In this document: positions 1-6,922 of the stretch, piece by piece
How the letters are laid out: each line of letters opens with the position of its first letter
How positions within the stretch are numbered: the stretch's first letter is position 1
Assembly (NCBI GenBank): GCA_034722275.1
Contig: JAYENW010000016.1
Coordinates: 1-9,424 of the forward strand
Length of the DNA stretch: 9,424 nucleotides
Reading direction: 5' to 3'
Source: M55B177 sp034722275
Lineage (GTDB): Bacteria > Chloroflexota > Dehalococcoidia > GIF9 > AB-539-J10
Notes under the pieces: model-generated
Database searches by the model: none
What the model saw: the letters and a program-made list of their open reading frames with translations, nothing else
What the model was told of the DNA's origin: nothing
Program-made: the position numbers and the translations under genes

Positions 1-282
1 GCCATCGCACAGCTTCCCAGTTTTCTATTCCTCTGCTTCCATTCTTCATTATTTGTATCCCCAATTATATCCAACCTGATATAGCAGGCATTATGATGCA
101 CCAGAGAATTCTGGTCGTATAAGGAGGCAAGTAGCGTTTGAGGTTCAGACACCTCTGGCGATTCTATTAATAATGGTTGGTGTTAACCAGATAATGAGTA
201 TGTAGTAATGAACTGATTCAGTTCTACTAGGTACCAAGTTCCTCTCACAGTTTTTTATCGTTGTTTAGAGAAGAGTAGCGAA
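1..282. other. Upstream region of the osmoprotectant operon, no assigned gene
   Basis: No gene is assigned here. The stretch is AT-rich. It holds an SD-like AAGGAGG at 121-127 followed only by a ten-codon TTG frame. It also has two small hairpins (GAGGT/ACCTC at 140-155 and TGGTT/AACCA at 174-189) and a longer dyad at 203-229 that is listed separately. On the minus strand one frame is open from 182 to the left edge, about 60 codons. Its translation looks protein-like in places, but it has no start codon with an SD and matches nothing I recognise. It may be the beginning of a gene lying to the left, or chance. Confidence 0.4.
203..229. promoter_or_regulatory. Candidate operator or leader dyad upstream of the osmoprotectant operon
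   Basis: GAACTGA-T-TCAGTTC at 210-224 is a perfect 7+7 bp dyad around one base. TAGTA (203-207) and TACTA (225-229) extend it by five pairs across a 2-nt bulge. It lies 54 nt before the ATG of the first permease gene, with no terminator tail, so a regulator-binding site is more likely than a terminator. Glycine betaine importers of this family are often controlled by MarR/GbsR-type dimers that bind dyads of this size. No such regulator is encoded in the window, so the link is inference. A weak promoter (TTGGTG at 177-182 and TATGTA at 199-204, 16-nt spacing) would place the dyad over the start of transcription. Confidence 0.4.
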
Positions 283-948
283 ATGGTAGAAGCCTGGCAG
301 TATATAACTGAACATCCAGAAAAGCTTGCAGGGTGGACTCTGGAACACCTCTGGATCACCGCTGTTGCCGTTGTGGCAGCTGTGGTTCTCGGCGTAGCTT
401 TGGGAATCTATATCAGTGGCAGGGGTAAGCAACAAGTAGCAGATAGTGTGCTTTACTTCGCTGAGATAGCTATGACTATTCCCAGCATGGCTCTCTTTGG
501 TTTGCTCATGCTTCTTCTCAGTAGCATGAGCTTGAAGGCTATCGGTTTCTTGCCTGCCGTTATTGCCCTCATTCTCTACGGGCAGCTACCTATTCTGCGC
601 AATACCTATACTGCTATTCGTGGAGTCGATCCTGCAATGATTGAAGCAGGTAAAGGGATGGGTATGAGTGAGCGCCAGCTACTTCTCAAGGTTAAGCTCC
701 CCCTGGCGATCCCTGTCATCATAGCCGGTTTGCGAAACGCCATTGTGCTGATTATTGGCATCGCAGCCATTGCAGCTATGATTGGCGCCGGTGGGCTTGG
801 AGTACCCATATTCCGAGGTTTAAGAAATGCTCGGATGGATTTAATTATCATCGGAGGAGTATCTGTCTCCGTCCTGGCCCTTCTGGTTGATGGCCTGATG
901 GGTAGGGTGGAGAGGTGGGTTACCCCAAGAGGGCTGAAAGCGAGGTAA
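283..948 (+). CDS. Osmoprotectant ABC transporter permease (OpuCB/YehW-like)
   Basis: Inner-membrane permease subunit of a type I ABC importer for quaternary-amine osmoprotectants, 221 aa, the usual length for the short permeases of this family. Hydrophobic segments lie near residues 22-45, 54-81, 87-106, 141-170 and 186-206. The cytoplasmic EAA coupling loop, which contacts the ATPase, is clear at 121-140 (EAGKGMGM followed by a conserved L and P). The preceding LYGQLPILRNTY at 98-109 is also typical. The ATG at 283 has only a weak purine-rich stretch upstream (GAGAAGAG), but it is the only start that keeps the normal N-terminus. It is first in a four-gene operon, with a 3-nt gap to the ATPase gene. 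Family assignment is firm, but the exact substrate cannot be read from the permease. Confidence 0.93.
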   Translation: MVEAWQYITEHPEKLAGWTLEHLWITAVAVVAAVVLGVALGIYISGRGKQQVADSVLYFAEIAMTIPSMALFGLLMLLLSSMSLKAIGFLPAVIALILYGQLPILRNTYTAIRGVDPAMIEAGKGMGMSERQLLLKVKLPLAIPVIIAGLRNAIVLIIGIAAIAAMIGAGGLGVPIFRGLRNARMDLIIIGGVSVSVLALLVDGLMGRVERWVTPRGLKAR

Positions 949-951
949 TGC

Positions 952-2067
952 ATGATTACATTGGAAAATGTGACTAAGATTTACCCTGATGGAACTGAAG
1001 CAGTAAAAGACGTAAGTTTTAAAGTTAGCCAGGGCGAGCTCTGTATTTTGCTGGGCACCTCCGGCTGTGGTAAGACGACGACAATGAAAATGATAAACCG
1101 CCTTATCCCTGTTACTGGTGGAAAGATTTATATTGATGGCGTGGAACATACTGAGGCCAATGAAAACGAATTACGCAGAAACATTGGCTATGCCATTCAG
1201 GATATAGGGCTCTTTCCTCATATGACTGTGGAACAGAATATAGAGACAGTTCCATCGCTACAAGGCTGGTCCGAAGCCAGGCAGAGAGAAAGGGCGGAGG
1301 AACTTCTACAACTTGTGGGCCTGGACTCCACTGAGTTCATGGACAAGTATCCCAATGAGTGCTCTGGCGGGCAACGCCAGCGAGTGGGTGTTGCCCGGGC
1401 TCTAGGAGCTAATCCTCCGATATTGTTGATGGATGAGCCTTTCGGGGCCATTGATCCCATTACCAGAGTTACCTTGCAGGATGAGTTCTTGAGAATACAG
1501 CAGGAAATAAAAAAGACCATCATATTTGTGACCCATGATATTTACGAGGCGATCAAAATGGGGGATAAGATAGCCTTGATGAATAGTGGATGCCTGGTAC
1601 AGTATGATACCCCAGCTAGTTTACTTTACAGGCCCAAGAACAAGTTCGTGCAAGATTTTGTTGGTGACGACCGTGCTCTCAAAGGATTGCAGCTCATCCG
1701 GGTGGAAGAGGTTATCACGGATGATGCGCCCAGGGCAAAATCGGATGAGAAAGTGGAAGTTGCTCAGGAGAGAATGCGGCAAGAGGGAACTGATCAGCTC
1801 CCAGTAGTTAACAATGAGGGAAAGTTCTTGGGATGGGTTGGGCAGGCGGACCTGGGCGCTGAAGGCATTGTGGAAGATAGCATGCAACCCTCGACTGTAA
1901 CGGCTAGAAAGAATACGGTTCTCAACGAAGTTCTTTCAGTAATGTTCAGCAACGGGTTTAAAAACCTGCCCATAGTTGATAAACATAACATATTGCGGGG
2001 GGTAATAAGCTTTGACACTATACAAAGGGCGTTAAGCGAAGCTGCTCAAGAGAAACAGTCTGAATGA
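952..2067 (+). CDS. Osmoprotectant ABC transporter ATPase with tandem CBS domains (OpuCA/ProV-like)
   Basis: ATP-hydrolysing subunit that drives osmoprotectant uptake at the inner face of the membrane, 371 aa. In order: Walker A GTSGCGKTT at 35-43, Q-loop Gln83, signature CSGGQRQR at 137-144, Walker B ILLMDEP at 157-163 and H-loop His195. A C-terminal pair of CBS domains follows, about 247-305 and 308-365. In OpuA/OpuC-type transporters the CBS pair tunes transport to ionic strength or c-di-AMP, and that role is assumed here. The signature begins with Cys instead of the usual Leu, and Walker A has Thr and Cys where GPSGSGKT is more common. Neither change removes a catalytic residue. A GAGGT 5 nt before the ATG serves as a weak SD. 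The stop overlaps the next start as ATGA, so translational coupling is likely. Confidence 0.95.
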   Translation: MITLENVTKIYPDGTEAVKDVSFKVSQGELCILLGTSGCGKTTTMKMINRLIPVTGGKIYIDGVEHTEANENELRRNIGYAIQDIGLFPHMTVEQNIETVPSLQGWSEARQRERAEELLQLVGLDSTEFMDKYPNECSGGQRQRVGVARALGANPPILLMDEPFGAIDPITRVTLQDEFLRIQQEIKKTIIFVTHDIYEAIKMGDKIALMNSGCLVQYDTPASLLYRPKNKFVQDFVGDDRALKGLQLIRVEEVITDDAPRAKSDEKVEVAQERMRQEGTDQLPVVNNEGKFLGWVGQADLGAEGIVEDSMQPSTVTARKNTVLNEVLSVMFSNGFKNLPIVDKHNILRGVISFDTIQRALSEAAQEKQSE

Positions 2068-2813
2068 AGCGCTATATTGTCCTGGCGAGTCTTCTGGCAG
2101 TTCTCCTGGGAGTTACCATTTGGATTACCAACATGGAGTGGATTAAGGAAGGTGTGTATAAGCCCTTTACGTGGAGCGATTTGTTAAGTTGTACCAGGTC
2201 TCATCTTGAAATGGTGGCCACGGCGGAGCTTATCGTCATTGCCATCGGTGTGCCTTTAGGAGTCCTGGTCACCCGGGCCCGTTTTAGAAAACTTGGTACC
2301 CCTATAATTGGTGGAGCCAGTATAGGGCAATCCATTCCCAGCCTGGCAGTGATTGCTATCATGGCTTCCATATTGGGCTTTGGCTTTCAGTCAGCAATTG
2401 TAGCCCTTGTCATCTATGGGCTACTTCCAGTCTTACGGAATTCCTATGCCGGCATAAATAACATCGATCCCTCCATTGTGGAAGCTGCTAAAGGAATGGG
2501 AATGACCGGGGGACAAATTGCTCGTAAGATGGAGCTACCACTGGCGTTGCCGGTAATAATGACCGGCATCAGGATCTCCACAGTGATCACAGTGGGGACA
2601 GCGGAGTTGGCGGTGCTTGTTGGTGGTGCCGGGTTGGGCAGAATTACCTTAGCTGGAGTGTATTCCATGCAGCCCTTGACCATATTGCAGGGAGCAGCAC
2701 CTACGGCAGCGCTGGCTATTATCCTTGGTTTTCTTCTGGAACGCCTGGAGAAAGCCTTAACTTCGCCAGGCCTTAAGATCGAGGCAGAGATGGCTCAGGA
2801 GGTAAAAATGTAA
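2064..2813 (+). CDS. Osmoprotectant ABC transporter permease (second subunit, OpuCD-like)
   Basis: Second membrane subunit of the same importer, 249 aa. It is longer than its partner because of an N-terminal membrane segment (about 4-22) and a short loop before the conserved core. The core shows IGQSIPSLAVIAIM at 87-100, LPVLRNSY at 121-128 and the EAA coupling loop EAAKGMGM at 140-147, closely parallel to the first permease, so the two probably form a heterodimer. The start overlaps the ATPase stop by four bases (ATGA) and lacks a good SD of its own, which fits coupled translation. A 58-nt gap follows before the binding-protein gene. Family assignment is firm. Confidence 0.93.
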   Translation: MKRYIVLASLLAVLLGVTIWITNMEWIKEGVYKPFTWSDLLSCTRSHLEMVATAELIVIAIGVPLGVLVTRARFRKLGTPIIGGASIGQSIPSLAVIAIMASILGFGFQSAIVALVIYGLLPVLRNSYAGINNIDPSIVEAAKGMGMTGGQIARKMELPLALPVIMTGIRISTVITVGTAELAVLVGGAGLGRITLAGVYSMQPLTILQGAAPTAALAIILGFLLERLEKALTSPGLKIEAEMAQEVKM

Positions 2814-2857
2814 GAACTTTATGTTTCCCAACATGTAGGCTTAAGCTCAAATTATTT

Positions 2858-2864
2858 AAGGAGG
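2858..2864 (+). promoter_or_regulatory. Strong ribosome binding site of the binding-protein gene
   Basis: AAGGAGG sits 7 nt before the ATG at 2872 and is the best SD in the operon. The three genes upstream have weak or coupled sites. A binding protein is usually made in excess over membrane subunits, and this site could provide that. The palindromes ACATGT (2831-2836) and GCTTAAGC (2839-2846) lie in the same 58-nt gap. Confidence 0.7.
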
Positions 2865-2871
2865 TAAGTAA

Positions 2872-3828
2872 ATGCGTAAATTAAGTGCAACTATCGTGGC
2901 GGTAGTTTTAACCCTTGTCCTGGTGCTTATGAGTGCAGGGTGTGCGTCACCAGCCAAGCAGGTAACCGTTGGGAATAAAAACTTTACCGAGCAGTACCTT
3001 GCTGGTGAGATGATGAAGCAGTTGTTGGAGGCTCATGGCTTCACAGTCAATCTGGTGTCAGATATCTCCACCATGGCTCTCAGAGAGGGAATGAAAGCTG
3101 GCGATATTGATATCTGTGCTGAGTACACGGGCACTGCCTGGATGACTCACCTTGGCCATGTGTATGAGCCAGGTGTGGACAATAACGAGCTTTATGATAT
3201 GGTGAAGAATGAGGAAAGTGGCAATGGTTTCATCTGGCTGGACCCCATTTGGAACAACAATACTTATGCCATGGCTTCCTGGCCTGAGTTTGCTAAGGAT
3301 AACGACATAGAGAGCCTTTCTGATCTGGCAGCGCTTTATAACTCCAGGAACGGGGAGATCGAGACTTTCGTAGACTTTGAATTTTCCACGCGCCCTGATG
3401 GACTGCCTGCTCTAGAGAAATTCTATGGCTTCGAAGTGGCTAAAGATTCCTTGATGACTGCTGCACCGGGCGCTTCGCTGCTGGGTTTAGAAAACCACGA
3501 GTGTGAAATAGCCATGGTATTCGGTACCGATGCCCTTATTGCCAAGCATGACTGGCATGTGTATCTGGACGATAAAGCCTTTTTCCCGCCCTATGACCTG
3601 TCTCCCTATGTCAGAGCGGAAATTCTTGACGAATATCCTGAGATTGCGGATATTCTCGGCGAACTGGTGGCCACCTTTCCCGGTGGAGGTGGGTCAGCTA
3701 CGCCTGAAATCGTAGGTGAGGGGCAAGGGGTTTGGCAGAAACTTAACGCCAAGGTGGATATAGATAAGGTGGAGCCTGAGGACGTTGCCCACGAGTATTT
3801 GGTTGCCAAAGGCTTAATTACAGGGTGA
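2872..3828 (+). CDS. Osmoprotectant-binding lipoprotein (OpuAC/OpuCC-like)
   Basis: Extracytoplasmic substrate-binding protein that delivers a quaternary-amine osmoprotectant to the two permeases, 318 aa. A charged N-terminus and a hydrophobic stretch at 8-21 lead to MSAGC, with Cys24 the likely lipidated residue. The motif is slightly off consensus because Ser rather than Leu is at -3. The mature part is a single OpuAC-type domain: NKNFTEQYLAGEMM at 35-48, an early lobe ending in DIDICAEYTGTAW at 78-90, and VFGTDA at 216-221. Several Trp and Tyr residues (W123, W127, W138, Y240, Y246) could form the aromatic cage used to hold trimethylammonium groups, but which ones do so cannot be told here. 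It is the last gene of the importer operon. Glycine betaine, carnitine, choline or proline betaine are all possible ligands. Confidence 0.92.
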   Translation: MRKLSATIVAVVLTLVLVLMSAGCASPAKQVTVGNKNFTEQYLAGEMMKQLLEAHGFTVNLVSDISTMALREGMKAGDIDICAEYTGTAWMTHLGHVYEPGVDNNELYDMVKNEESGNGFIWLDPIWNNNTYAMASWPEFAKDNDIESLSDLAALYNSRNGEIETFVDFEFSTRPDGLPALEKFYGFEVAKDSLMTAAPGASLLGLENHECEIAMVFGTDALIAKHDWHVYLDDKAFFPPYDLSPYVRAEILDEYPEIADILGELVATFPGGGGSATPEIVGEGQGVWQKLNAKVDIDKVEPEDVAHEYLVAKGLITG

Positions 3829-3924
3829 GGTGGCTCTTCTCCAATCTAGAGAACTGATTTCCAGGTTGGTTGAATTTCACTCACTCGTGTCTCTTCTCCA
3901 CTTGAGGCTACTTTTAGAATCAGT

Positions 3925-3980
3925 GTAGTGCAGGTCTTCAGACCTGCCAAGAGGCGAACTTGAAGATCTGCACTGCTTTT
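3925..3980 (+). terminator. Long hairpin with T tract downstream of the importer operon
   Basis: Bases 3925-3940 pair with 3961-3976 over 16 positions with two G-T wobbles, and TTTT follows at 3977-3980, the form of a Rho-independent terminator about 100 nt after the importer operon. Inside the left arm a second near-palindrome, CAGGTCT-TC-AGACCTG at 3931-3946, could form instead, so the two folds exclude each other. The rest of the 228-nt gap (3829-4056) has no open frame I would call. A GCTCG/CGAG pairing at about 3988-4008 is weak. The CAGGTCTTCAGACCTG core looks like a dispersed intergenic repeat, which cannot be tested from one copy. Confidence 0.6.
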
Positions 3981-4042
3981 CCCAGGTGCTCGTTCTCACA
4001 GTGCGAGTGCTTATTCCTTGCTGAATCGCATTTTGATTAAAA

Positions 4043-4050
4043 AGGGGAGA
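4043..4050 (+). promoter_or_regulatory. Ribosome binding site that fixes the start of the AsnB-like gene
   Basis: AGGGGAGA ends 6 nt before the ATG at 4057. An in-frame TTG at 4018 would add 13 residues but has no SD and would bury the N-terminal MAGFAGI, which aligns with MCGFAGI at the start of class II amidotransferases. The ATG at 4057 is therefore chosen. Confidence 0.75.
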
Positions 4051-4056
4051 GTAATT

Positions 4057-5544
4057 ATGGCTGGATTCGCTGGAATTCGAAGCTCTGGCAACGGTAGCGC
4101 AGGAGTTAGTCCCCTGTTAGAGGGTATCATTGAGAGGATTAAGCATAGAGGTCAAGGTGAGACCTGGACACAACAGGTAGGCGAGGTAAATTTAGCATGC
4201 CGCGAGCTGAATGTTGGGGGAGAAGCGGAGGCTGGCTCACATCATATAGCTGATGGGAAACGTGCAGTTGTCCTTGATGGGCGCATATATAATCCAGAGA
4301 AATCAAACCTGACTGATGCAGAGATTTTGCTGCGCTTCTATGATAAATTTGGCCCCCAGTTTGCCAAGAAACTGGACGGAGACTTCGCTTGCGCTATAGC
4401 TGATAATGGTAAGTTGATTCTGGCTCGTGACGCTGTTGGTGTGAGGCCCCTCTATTACGGGCATAGCGATGGTAAATTATGCTTTGCCTCTGAGGCCAAG
4501 GGATTAGTGGATATAGCTGATGATGTTAAAGAATTCCCACCTGGTTATGTCTACTCCAGCGCGCTCGGATTCCAGAAATACGCTCCCCAGGCTGTAGAAA
4601 CTCCCGATTTTGAAAGTTGCGAGCAGGCTAAGAAGGTGCTTGTTCGATTATTGGAAGAGGCGGTAGAAAAACGGATGAAGGACAATGCAGTAGGAGGGAT
4701 TTTCTTAAGTGGGGGTTTGGACAGCAGCATCGTAGCCTGCATTGCTAAAGAGATAAAGCTAGATATCGAGGCATTTACAGTAAGCCTGGAGAATGGACAG
4801 GACCTTCCTCTCGCCCGGGATGTGACCCGCCGGCTAGGTATAAAGCATCATGTATATATCTTCACTGAAAAGGAGATAAGCGAGATATTACCTCAGGCTA
4901 TCTACCATATGGAGAGCTTTGAGGAAAGTTGTATCCACGGAGCACTGGCTAATTTTTTGGCCTCACGATTTGTTAGCCGGCATGCCAATTGTGTTCTCAC
5001 TGGCGAAGGGGCAGATGAATTTCTTGGAGGCTACGACGGTCAGTTCAGGCAAGCAAAGAACCCTGAGGAAGTTGCCGGTGTGGTGGATAAGCTTATCAAT
5101 GTTTCCCATAACACAGCGTTACAAAGGTTAGACAGATTGGTAGCTGCATACTCTATGGAAGCTCGGACACCCTTTCTTGATTCAAAGGTGGTTGATTTCT
5201 GTTTGAAGATACCGCTGGATTATAAGATTCACGGTTCGGAACAAACTGGAAAGTGGATTCTACGGCAAGGATTCCATGATCGCTTATCCGAACACATTAT
5301 CTTCCAAGCAAAAAGGTTTTTCGCACAGGGTTCAGGTGTAGCAGGAGTTATGCGCACAATGGCTCAGAGGCACGTTTCTAATGGCGAACTTTTAGAGCAC
5401 CTCAGGATAGAGGACAATCCAAGATTGTCTTCTATTGAGGAGTTATATTACTATCGAATATTCAAGGAAAAGTTCCCTCAACCTGTGTCTGCTCGACTGG
5501 TGGGTAGATGGGACCCCTTTAAACCAGATTTCTTTGCCAGGTAA
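4057..5544 (+). CDS. Asparagine-synthetase-like protein lacking the glutaminase cysteine
   Basis: Cytoplasmic two-domain protein of the AsnB superfamily, 495 aa. The N-terminal class II amidotransferase fold is recognisable: HRGQGE near 30-35, LDGRIYN at 73-79, LDGDFACAI at 106-114, ARDAVGVRPLYYG at 123-135 and FASEAKGL at 143-150. The nucleophile Cys2 is replaced by Ala (MAGFAGI), and the usual NGEIYN is DGRIYN, so glutamine hydrolysis is not expected. The C-terminal adenylating domain is complete: PP-loop SGGLDSS at 218-224, TGEGADEFLGGY at 315-326, EARTPFLD at 368-375. It probably activates a carboxylate with ATP and lets ammonia or an internal amine attack. Beta-lactam synthetases and lasso-peptide cyclases are known relatives without this Cys. 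AsnB is usually somewhat longer (over 500 aa). The substrate is unknown. It lies after the importer operon, behind a terminator-like hairpin, so it is probably transcribed separately. Confidence 0.88.
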   Translation: MAGFAGIRSSGNGSAGVSPLLEGIIERIKHRGQGETWTQQVGEVNLACRELNVGGEAEAGSHHIADGKRAVVLDGRIYNPEKSNLTDAEILLRFYDKFGPQFAKKLDGDFACAIADNGKLILARDAVGVRPLYYGHSDGKLCFASEAKGLVDIADDVKEFPPGYVYSSALGFQKYAPQAVETPDFESCEQAKKVLVRLLEEAVEKRMKDNAVGGIFLSGGLDSSIVACIAKEIKLDIEAFTVSLENGQDLPLARDVTRRLGIKHHVYIFTEKEISEILPQAIYHMESFEESCIHGALANFLASRFVSRHANCVLTGEGADEFLGGYDGQFRQAKNPEEVAGVVDKLINVSHNTALQRLDRLVAAYSMEARTPFLDSKVVDFCLKIPLDYKIHGSEQTGKWILRQGFHDRLSEHIIFQAKRFFAQGSGVAGVMRTMAQRHVSNGELLEHLRIEDNPRLSSIEELYYYRIFKEKFPQPVSARLVGRWDPFKPDFFAR

Positions 5545-5597
5545 GGCGACTTTTTAAACATTCAGACGAAAAGTTCAATATCCTGCCAGCTACTGAC

Positions 5598-5848
5598 AAA
5601 GTCAGCGTTTTCATGGATGAGGCCCTGGCTATGGTGACCGTGGATATCGGAGGCAGGGCTTACAGCGTAATAGAAGTGTCCTTTAGCCGCGAGAAAATAG
5701 GCGAGCTGTGTGCTGACCTGGTGCGCCATTTCCTGGTCACCTTTGCCACCGAAGCCAGAATAAACCTCCACGCCAGCATACCCTGCGGCGTGAACAACCA
5801 TCACAAGGCCGAGGCTTTGTTTAAGGCCCTGGGAAGGGCTCTGGATGC
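5598..5848 (+). pseudogene. hisB: 3' fragment of imidazoleglycerol-phosphate dehydratase (hisB)
   Basis: About 80 codons match the C-terminal half of HisB, the dehydratase of histidine synthesis: MDEALAMVTVDIGGR from 5613, then SREKIGELCADLV, and the metal-ligand region NNHHKAEALFKALGRAL ending near 5840. The N-terminal half is absent. The frame runs back open to the end of the AsnB-like gene, but the sequence there (5545-5597) does not look like HisB. The usual C-terminal STKG ending is also missing, because homology stops near 5848 where a truncated transposase begins on the other strand. The open frame continues to 5933 by reading antisense through the transposase. It has no start with an SD and cannot be functional as HisB. 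No other histidine gene is in the window. Confidence 0.72.
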
Positions 5849-5850
5849 AG

Positions 5851-6228
5851 CTACCTATCCATGGTGGATGGACTCAACTGGCAAAGCTGAGTCTCCAAAG
5901 CAGGATCTAGCGTTAGTTCACCGTGGCGTTTGAGTGCCGATATCAGCTCCTCCATAAAGGGATGCAGTCGCCGTGAGCATATCCGGTCAGCGGCCTCCCA
6001 CACTATCTTGAGAGCCATAGCTGCCTCTACGCCATACTTGTGAGGTCTGCCCCTCTTCCTATTTGATGAAGGTCTGTCACCTCGCCTGAGCAGACGTATC
6101 GCTGCCTTGCGATGATGCCCTACCACCTGGGTGAACTCGTCCAATATCTTCCCCTTCTCCTTCCGAGTTCCCTTCAGATACCGACCTCTCACCACTGCCG
6201 TATACTCTCTCTCGCTGCCTTGCGTCAT
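5851..6228 (-). pseudogene. N-terminal fragment of a DDE/integrase-type transposase
   Basis: The minus-strand frame starts at ATG 6228 behind AGGAGGG (6232-6238) and gives 125 residues. It matches the N-terminal DNA-binding part of a transposase group I recall from Chloroflexota and other environmental genomes: KEKGKILDEF at 23-32, GHHRKAAIRLL at 37-47, KRGRPHKYG at 58-66, RICSRRLHPFMEEL at 82-95 and LSPSTMDR at 118-125. Intact relatives continue into an integrase catalytic (DDE) domain of over 200 residues. Here a TAG follows LSPSTMDR and hisB sequence begins, so the catalytic domain is lost and the protein cannot transpose. A longer frame upstream to 6288 exists, but it runs into the element end and has no SD. 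The IS family cannot be named from the fragment. Confidence 0.75.
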
Positions 6229-6240
6229 TTTCCCTCCTGT

Positions 6241-6287
6241 CTTTGGGTAACACTTTTTTTGAGGCAACGATACCACTTTCGGTAACA
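6241..6287. repeat. Imperfect direct repeat at the transposase 5' end
   Basis: CTTTGGGTAACA (6241-6252) and CTTTCGGTAACA (6276-6287) match at 11 of 12 positions. They lie just upstream of the transposase start, read on the minus strand as TGTTACCCAAAG and TGTTACCGAAAG. Repeated motifs at this place are typical of transposase-binding sites in an IS end, so the original element boundary is probably close to 6287. No matching end survives on the other side. Confidence 0.5.
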
Positions 6288-6377
6288 ATAATTATGACGC
6301 AATTCAACCGCTGGCATGTAAATGGCAGATGCGCTACACTCCAGGGGGCAGCGGAGAATCGTTGAGGAAGGAGTGAG

Positions 6378-6896
6378 ATGGCAAAAGGTTATTCACCGAA
6401 GAAACTCTGTACTGCGGCGGGCAGATACCTGAGAGGCCTCTTCACCTTCGAGAAGAGTCACGAAGGCAGCAGGAAGAAGAAAGAGGTGCTGGTGCTGCTG
6501 GGAGCTTTCTGCGCCCTGCTGGCCGCCGCCTTCGCCGTGGGCATCGGCGATAATGCCCCGGGCATCATCCTATGCTTTCTGGCAACGATTGCCCTGGTGC
6601 TCCTGCCGGTGCGCACCTGGAGAAAGGCAAAGCGGTTCCTGTTCCTCATGGGAGCAGCGGTGGTGGGCTTTTTCCTCTTCGTTCTCCTGCACAACGCCTT
6701 CTATGCCCTGGCCGTGCTCATCAGCAACATCGCCGCGTTGAGACACCTCATGGAGGCCCTTCACGTCGCCTGCTTCATCATCGCCGTCTTTATCTGCCCC
6801 GCGGCCTTCCTGGTGGGAGCAGCAGGCAGCGTGGTACAGGCCATCACCGGCCTGAGGAAGCGCGCACAGGATAGAGGCACAAAAGCGCGGCGTTAA
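6378..6896 (+). CDS. Four-helix membrane protein of unknown function
   Basis: Not recognised. The 172-residue product has a basic N-terminal tail of about 35 residues rich in Lys and Arg. Four hydrophobic segments follow, near residues 36-56, 59-78, 86-115 and 127-153, and then a strongly basic C-terminal tail (LRKRAQDRGTKARR). There are no catalytic motifs, no signal peptidase site and no clear cysteine pairs. The start at 6378 is supported by AAGGAG at 6368-6373, four bases before the ATG. The basic tails suggest both ends are cytoplasmic. The gene stands alone between transposase and regulator fragments. Its G/C-rich codons differ from the importer genes to the left, so acquisition with the region downstream is possible. 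It is judged a real gene from the SD, the membrane pattern and the undisturbed frame. Confidence 0.72.
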   Translation: MAKGYSPKKLCTAAGRYLRGLFTFEKSHEGSRKKKEVLVLLGAFCALLAAAFAVGIGDNAPGIILCFLATIALVLLPVRTWRKAKRFLFLMGAAVVGFFLFVLLHNAFYALAVLISNIAALRHLMEALHVACFIIAVFICPAAFLVGAAGSVVQAITGLRKRAQDRGTKARR

Positions 6897-6922
6897 AGCT
6901 TTCCCCGAATTTCATTCGTTAG

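Noticed and set aside
1..182. Minus-strand frame open to the left edge, about 60 codons
   Set aside because: No SD-supported start, no recognisable family, and 60 stop-free codons are not rare enough to call a gene. It is described within the upstream region instead.
4018..4056. TTG start extending the AsnB-like protein by 13 residues
   Set aside because: No SD, and it would place residues before the conserved amidotransferase N-terminus. The ATG at 4057 has AGGGGAGA at the right distance.
5849..5933. Continuation of the hisB frame to 5933
   Set aside because: This part is antisense to the transposase fragment and does not resemble HisB.
6229..6288. N-terminal extension of the transposase frame
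   Set aside because: It runs through the repeat-containing element end and has no SD, while the ATG at 6228 follows AGGAGGG.
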